Positions 5,720 to 8,564 of a stretch of 8,564 bases of DNA are shown here, piece after piece. How positions within the stretch are numbered: the stretch's first letter is position 1; each line of letters opens with the position of its first letter. A program made the position numbers and the translations under genes. The notes under the pieces were generated by a model. The model made no database searches. It was not told where the DNA came from and saw nothing but the letters and a program-made list of their open reading frames with translations. The DNA comes from JBJMHZ01 sp045807125 (GTDB taxonomy: Bacteria > Actinomycetota > Actinomycetes > JAWWOL01), in NCBI GenBank assembly GCA_045807125.1, contig JBJMHZ010000012.1, forward strand, positions 1 to 8,564. The letters run 5' to 3'.

Positions 5720-7198
5720 ATGCTCATGCCGGTCCCCGCGATCCGGCGTCCCTGGCGGGGCGCCTCGCTCATCTGCGTGATTCTGGCGCTCTTGGTCGCC
5801 GCCCCGGCCTACGCCTCGTACGACCACGTGCAGGGGGGGACCGCGTCGCCGTCGACGCTGACCGCGGGGGGCGAGACCGACTACAGCGTCTCGCTCACCG
5901 GGCGCCCGGCGGTCGTGGACGTCGTGCTGGTGCTCGACAACTCCGGCAGCATGACCACGGACTTCGGCGGGGCCAGCAAGTGGGCGAATCTCGCGACGCG
6001 GTCGAAGGCGTTCGTCGACTCGCTGAACAGCAGTGGCCTCTTCACGCGCGGGGGGAGGGTCGGCGTCGTGCTCTTCTCCGACACCGCGACCACGGCGGCG
6101 GCCCCGACCACCCACGTGTCGGCGATCAAGTCCGGCATCGACTCCGGCAGCCCGGGCGGTGGGAGCTGCATCGGCTGCGGGATCCAGCGGGCCACCGACC
6201 TGTTGACGGCGATCCCGGGGGCGGCGTCACACCGCAAGGTCGTATACGTCGTGGCCGACGGCGCGAACACGGTGACGCCGCCTACGCTCGCCGATGCGGC
6301 TGCGGCGTCCGACTCGGCGCACATCGAGCGCCGCGTGGTGGGCCTCGGCGCGGGAGCGATGGGCAACGACCTCGAGTCGGCCGACAGCAACGCCGCGGTT
6401 CCCTACGCGACCACGGCGACCGAGCTCGGACAGGATTACGCAGCCGAACCGACTGCGTACGGCGGCGCCACGAACATCATGTGGACCTTCCACGTGAGGC
6501 CCGGGTTCACGCCCTCGAGCCCGACGGTGTCGGCCGGAAGCGCCAGCGTGAGCGGCCAGGACGTCACATGGATGCTGCCGAGCCTCGGAGCCGCGACCGC
6601 GACGCTGAGCTTCCACGCCAAGCATCAGCCGTCAGCCGGCTGTGGCGCCAAGTCGCTGCTCACCGGCCTCGGGTTCGCGGACTCCGAAGGCGACCCCACC
6701 CCGCCCGCCGGAATCGGAGCACTGACCCTTCACGGCTGCGCGCCGCCGCCCGATCCCACGAAGTCCCCGAGTGGCCTCGCCGCATTGCGCGCGGCCCTCG
6801 GCGGCCCGGTCTTCGAGCTGCCGTCGATCAAGCTGGGCGACGGCGCGCGTGCCTACGGGACCGCAAAGGTGAAGTCGGGCAAGCTCGCGGTCCCGGCCAA
6901 GGGCGGGCGTATCAGCGTGCTCGGCCTCCTCTGCGACGGCTGCGGGGTCACGGTCGATCCGGCAGTACTCCTGCCGCGCAAGGGACACAAGACCAAGACG
7001 CTGCGGCTGAAGCGAGTGAAGCTGACGCTCAAGGCCGGTGAGGCCGGCGTCGTCAAGATCAAGCTGACGAAGGCTCAGGCACGACGGATCCGCAAGACGC
7101 GGCGCGCGAAGCTGCGCCTGCGGATCGCGGTCGAGCACGCCGCTTCCGGCGTCACCAAGCGGGCGACGAGCACGCTGAAGCTTCTCCGGAAGAAGTAG
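5720..7198 (+). CDS. Secreted von Willebrand factor type A domain protein
   Basis: A 492-residue exported protein. Basic start and hydrophobic segment (15-32, ending PAYA) form a signal peptide. The vWA domain spans about 66-240, with the MIDAS motif DNSGS (73-77) after VVDVVLVL, GRVGVVLFSD (112-121) and VVYVVADGAN (174-183, Asp180). Such domains bind a divalent metal and mediate protein contacts. At the position of the usual MIDAS threonine (GGTN...G) the sequence is GGGSCIGCG, so Ser149 would have to serve, and Cys150 and Cys153 form a CxxC that could be a disulfide. A beta-rich region (about 255-345) follows, then a K/R-rich tail (about 420-492) with alternating charged and hydrophobic residues, common at the ends of Thermoleophilia surface proteins. 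More cysteines (308, 340, 405, 408) fit an extracellular fold. ATG 5726 is an alternative start. Partner unknown. Confidence 0.87.
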   Translation: MLMPVPAIRRPWRGASLICVILALLVAAPAYASYDHVQGGTASPSTLTAGGETDYSVSLTGRPAVVDVVLVLDNSGSMTTDFGGASKWANLATRSKAFVDSLNSSGLFTRGGRVGVVLFSDTATTAAAPTTHVSAIKSGIDSGSPGGGSCIGCGIQRATDLLTAIPGAASHRKVVYVVADGANTVTPPTLADAAAASDSAHIERRVVGLGAGAMGNDLESADSNAAVPYATTATELGQDYAAEPTAYGGATNIMWTFHVRPGFTPSSPTVSAGSASVSGQDVTWMLPSLGAATATLSFHAKHQPSAGCGAKSLLTGLGFADSEGDPTPPAGIGALTLHGCAPPPDPTKSPSGLAALRAALGGPVFELPSIKLGDGARAYGTAKVKSGKLAVPAKGGRISVLGLLCDGCGVTVDPAVLLPRKGHKTKTLRLKRVKLTLKAGEAGVVKIKLTKAQARRIRKTRRAKLRLRIAVEHAASGVTKRATSTLKLLRKK

Positions 7199-7206
7199 CG
7201 GCTACT
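7194..7206. other. 13-bp palindrome spanning two convergent stop codons
   Basis: AGTAGC-G-GCTACT is a perfect inverted repeat covering the vWA stop (7196-7198), the 6-bp gap and most of the acetyltransferase stop (7207-7205). With one central base it cannot form a normal hairpin. It may just reflect two facing TAG codons. Confidence 0.35.
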
Positions 7207-7753
7207 AGGCGGCTACCGGCCTGACTACCCGGGCCGGCACGCCCGCGACCAGCGTTCCGGGCGGCACATCGCGCGTTACGACCGCGCCGGCCGCGACGAC
7301 GGAGTCCTCGCCGACCGTCACGCCCTGGAGGACCGTGGCGCCGGCGGCCAGCCAGACGTTGCGCTGGATGACGATCGGCGCCGCGACGATTCGCCTGCGC
7401 CGCTCATTCGGATCGAGCGGATGCCCGGAGCTGATCAGGCTCACCCTAGGTCCGATCAGGACGTCGTCGCCGATCTCGATGCCGCCGATGTCGTTCAGCG
7501 TGCACCCCTGGTTGACGAACACGTTGCGGCCGACGCGAATTTGGAGCCCGTACTCGGAGTACACCGGCGGGATCAATGAGAACGTCGGATCGACGGCCGT
7601 GCCGGTCAGCTCGCTCCACGCCTGGCGGATCGCGTCCGCCTCTGCGAACGGGATGCGATTCAGTCGCTCCGTCAGGCCGATCGCCCGCTGGATCCCTGCG
7701 TGGAGGTCGCGCGACTCCGGGGTGCCGCTGCGGACCGAAATCTCGACCTCCAT
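7205..7753 (-). CDS. Hexapeptide-repeat O-acetyltransferase (maltose acetyltransferase/LacA type)
   Basis: A 182-residue left-handed beta-helix acetyltransferase. Residues 17-60 form the helical MAT-type N-terminus (LNRIPFAEADAIRQAW). Hexapeptide turns occupy about 72-109 (VGRNVFVNQGCTLNDIGG, IGDDVLIGPRVSLIS) and 127-178 (VIQRNVWLAAGATVLQGV, then VVAAGAVVTRDVPP). His111 in SSGHPLDPNER is the expected catalytic base and Trp134 the acetyl-CoA stacking residue. The family moves acetyl from acetyl-CoA to a sugar or similar hydroxyl as a trimer in the cytosol. ATG 7753 is the only reasonable start; the longer open frame to 7975 runs antisense into the MOSC gene. No clear ribosome-binding site. Divergent from the MOSC gene and convergent with the vWA gene (6 bp between stops). 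Acceptor sugar unknown. Confidence 0.9.
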   Translation of the reverse strand: MEVEISVRSGTPESRDLHAGIQRAIGLTERLNRIPFAEADAIRQAWSELTGTAVDPTFSLIPPVYSEYGLQIRVGRNVFVNQGCTLNDIGGIEIGDDVLIGPRVSLISSGHPLDPNERRRRIVAAPIVIQRNVWLAAGATVLQGVTVGEDSVVAAGAVVTRDVPPGTLVAGVPARVVRPVAA

Positions 7754-7758
7754 CCCCG

Positions 7759-7764
7759 TAGACT
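7759..7764 (+). promoter_or_regulatory. Possible -10 element for the MOSC gene
   Basis: TAGACT fits TAnnnT and matches TATAAT at 4 of 6 positions. It ends 10 nt before ATG 7775, so the transcript would have almost no leader, in line with the absence of a Shine-Dalgarno. No -35 recognised at normal spacing. Confidence 0.3.
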
Positions 7765-7775
7765 CGCACGTGCGA
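7764..7775. promoter_or_regulatory. 12-bp perfect palindrome TCGCACGTGCGA between divergent genes, candidate operator
   Basis: The palindrome fills half of the 21-bp gap between the acetyltransferase and MOSC starts and includes the first base of the MOSC ATG. It carries a CACGTG core. A dimeric regulator bound here would touch both start regions at once. Confidence 0.4.
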
Positions 7776-8564
7776 TGGACCTCGTCGGCAGCGTTGCGGA
7801 GATCTGGCGCTACCCGGTCAAGTCCATGGGCGGGGAGCGCCTTGCGCAGTCCGCCATCGCGAGCCGCGGCCTGCATGCGGACAGGATGTGGGCCGTACGC
7901 GACGTGGAGCTCGACACGTTCACCACCGCGCGTCGCTGGCCGGTCCTCCTGCAGTGCAGCGCCCGGTTCGCGCACGATCCCGCCGGCAGGTCGGCTGGGC
8001 CGGGGGACGTGCTCGAGGTGATCGTCACCTTCCCGGACGGCAGCGAGCTATCGAGCTCCGATCCGGCGATGGACGACCGCCTGTCGGAGCTGATCGGGAA
8101 GCCGGCGCGGCTCGAGTCGCTCCCGGCGCTGTCGGAGAAGCGGCGCTATCGCACGCCCCAGGCGACCAAGGCCGACCTGCGCCGCCAGTTCACCATCCCG
8201 GACGGCGAGCCGCTTCCCGACTTCTCGATGTTCCCCGTGCGCAAGCTCGCCGAGCTGGCCCGGTATGCCACTCCGGTCGGTGCGCTGTACGACGCCTACC
8301 CGATCCTCCTCATGACGCGAGCGAGCCTGCGGGCGATGGCCGAGCGCGCTCCCGGCTCGCAGTTCGACGCCCGCCGCTTCAGGCCCAACGTGCTGATCGA
8401 TTGCGACGGCGCCGAGCTCGTGGAGTTCGGCTGGTGCGGGGGACGGCTCCGCGCACCGAACGTCACCTTCGATCCGGAGATCCCCACTCTGCGCTGCTCG
8501 ATCCCGACGCGCCAGCAGGGCGACCTGCCGGCCGACCCCGACGTCCTGAGGACCGTCAACGCTC
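7775..8564 (+). CDS. MOSC domain-containing protein (YcbX/mARC-like), 3' end missing
   Basis: An open frame of 263 codons runs off the right edge. The N-terminal MOSC beta-barrel is clear: IWRYPVKSMGGE (10-21), RGLHADRMWAVRD (31-43) and TTARRWPVLL (50-59). The MOSC domain proper has FRPNVLID (202-209) and TLRCSIPTRQQGDLPADPDV (238-257), with the conserved Cys241 that in this superfamily binds the sulfur or molybdenum-cofactor ligand. Homologues, from memory, often read PCPRC here; this one has PTLRC, so the first cysteine is lost. Relatives include YcbX and mARC, which reduce N-hydroxylated compounds, but many are uncharacterised. ATG 7775 is needed to include the YPVKS motif. Probably only a few codons are missing, since the end motif LPADPDVLRTV is near the usual C-terminus. 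Cytosolic. Confidence 0.88.
   Translation, partial: MDLVGSVAEIWRYPVKSMGGERLAQSAIASRGLHADRMWAVRDVELDTFTTARRWPVLLQCSARFAHDPAGRSAGPGDVLEVIVTFPDGSELSSSDPAMDDRLSELIGKPARLESLPALSEKRRYRTPQATKADLRRQFTIPDGEPLPDFSMFPVRKLAELARYATPVGALYDAYPILLMTRASLRAMAERAPGSQFDARRFRPNVLIDCDGAELVEFGWCGGRLRAPNVTFDPEIPTLRCSIPTRQQGDLPADPDVLRTVNA

Noticed and set aside
7216..7237. CCGGCC...GGCCGG inverted repeat as terminator for the vWA gene
   Set aside because: It lies inside the acetyltransferase coding sequence, has a 10-nt loop and no T run; chance is likely in such GC-rich DNA.
7754..7975. N-terminal extension of the acetyltransferase to 7975
   Set aside because: It is antisense to the MOSC N-terminus and unlike any maltose acetyltransferase N-terminus.
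1..8564. Mobile element, phage, CRISPR array, tRNA or defence system
   Set aside because: No transposase, integrase, terminal inverted repeats, regularly spaced repeats, tRNA-like cloverleaf or known defence domain was found; all genes have ordinary chromosomal functions.

Overview
This is a GC-rich window (about 70% by eye) with GTG starts, short gaps between genes and several candidate leaderless genes. It looks like chromosomal DNA of a high-GC actinobacterium. The best lineage clue is the pair of small secreted proteins whose leader reads LLALFVALGGTGYAAV, followed by ten-residue repeats. From memory, such proteins are abundant in Thermoleophilia (Solirubrobacter/Conexibacter relatives). 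The K/R-rich tail of the secreted von Willebrand A protein fits the same group. The lineage is inferred, not tested by alignment.

Layout. (1) 1-636, minus: 5' part of a FemAB/GNAT-fold acyltransferase gene that runs off the left edge. (2) 637-735: divergent control region with a perfect 11-bp palindrome that overlaps the -35 region of the minus-strand gene. (3) 736-1896, plus: two-gene operon of a small manganese-type cupin resembling bacterial hydroxynitrile lyases, and an SDR oxidoreductase. (4) 1897-2010: a 7-bp GC hairpin, a -10-like hexamer and a 12-bp palindrome. (5) 2011-4267, plus: FAD-dependent aromatic monooxygenase (Rox/PgaE-like) followed by a Nudix hydrolase with a CoA-pyrophosphatase-like core. 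(6) 4296-5588, minus: tandem paralogous secreted proteins. (7) 5720-7198, plus: secreted von Willebrand factor A protein, divergent from the paralogs. (8) 7205-7753, minus: hexapeptide-repeat O-acetyltransferase of the maltose acetyltransferase type. (9) 7775-8564, plus: MOSC-domain protein cut off by the right edge. Only 21 bp, mostly a perfect palindrome, separate (8) and (9).

How the genes may work together. Cupin plus SDR, and monooxygenase plus Nudix, are two small redox or detoxification-type transcription units on the same strand. The middle of the window encodes exported proteins. I see no rRNA, tRNA, CRISPR array, transposase, integrase or phage gene. The gene content is that of an ordinary chromosome, and I could not identify a convincing new multi-gene system. 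The most distinctive items are the tandem secreted paralogs, the cupin with a complete hydroxynitrile-lyase-type active site beside an SDR, and the palindromes in two divergent promoter regions. Very long antisense open frames (such as 905 codons opposite 646-3363) are GC-driven shadows.
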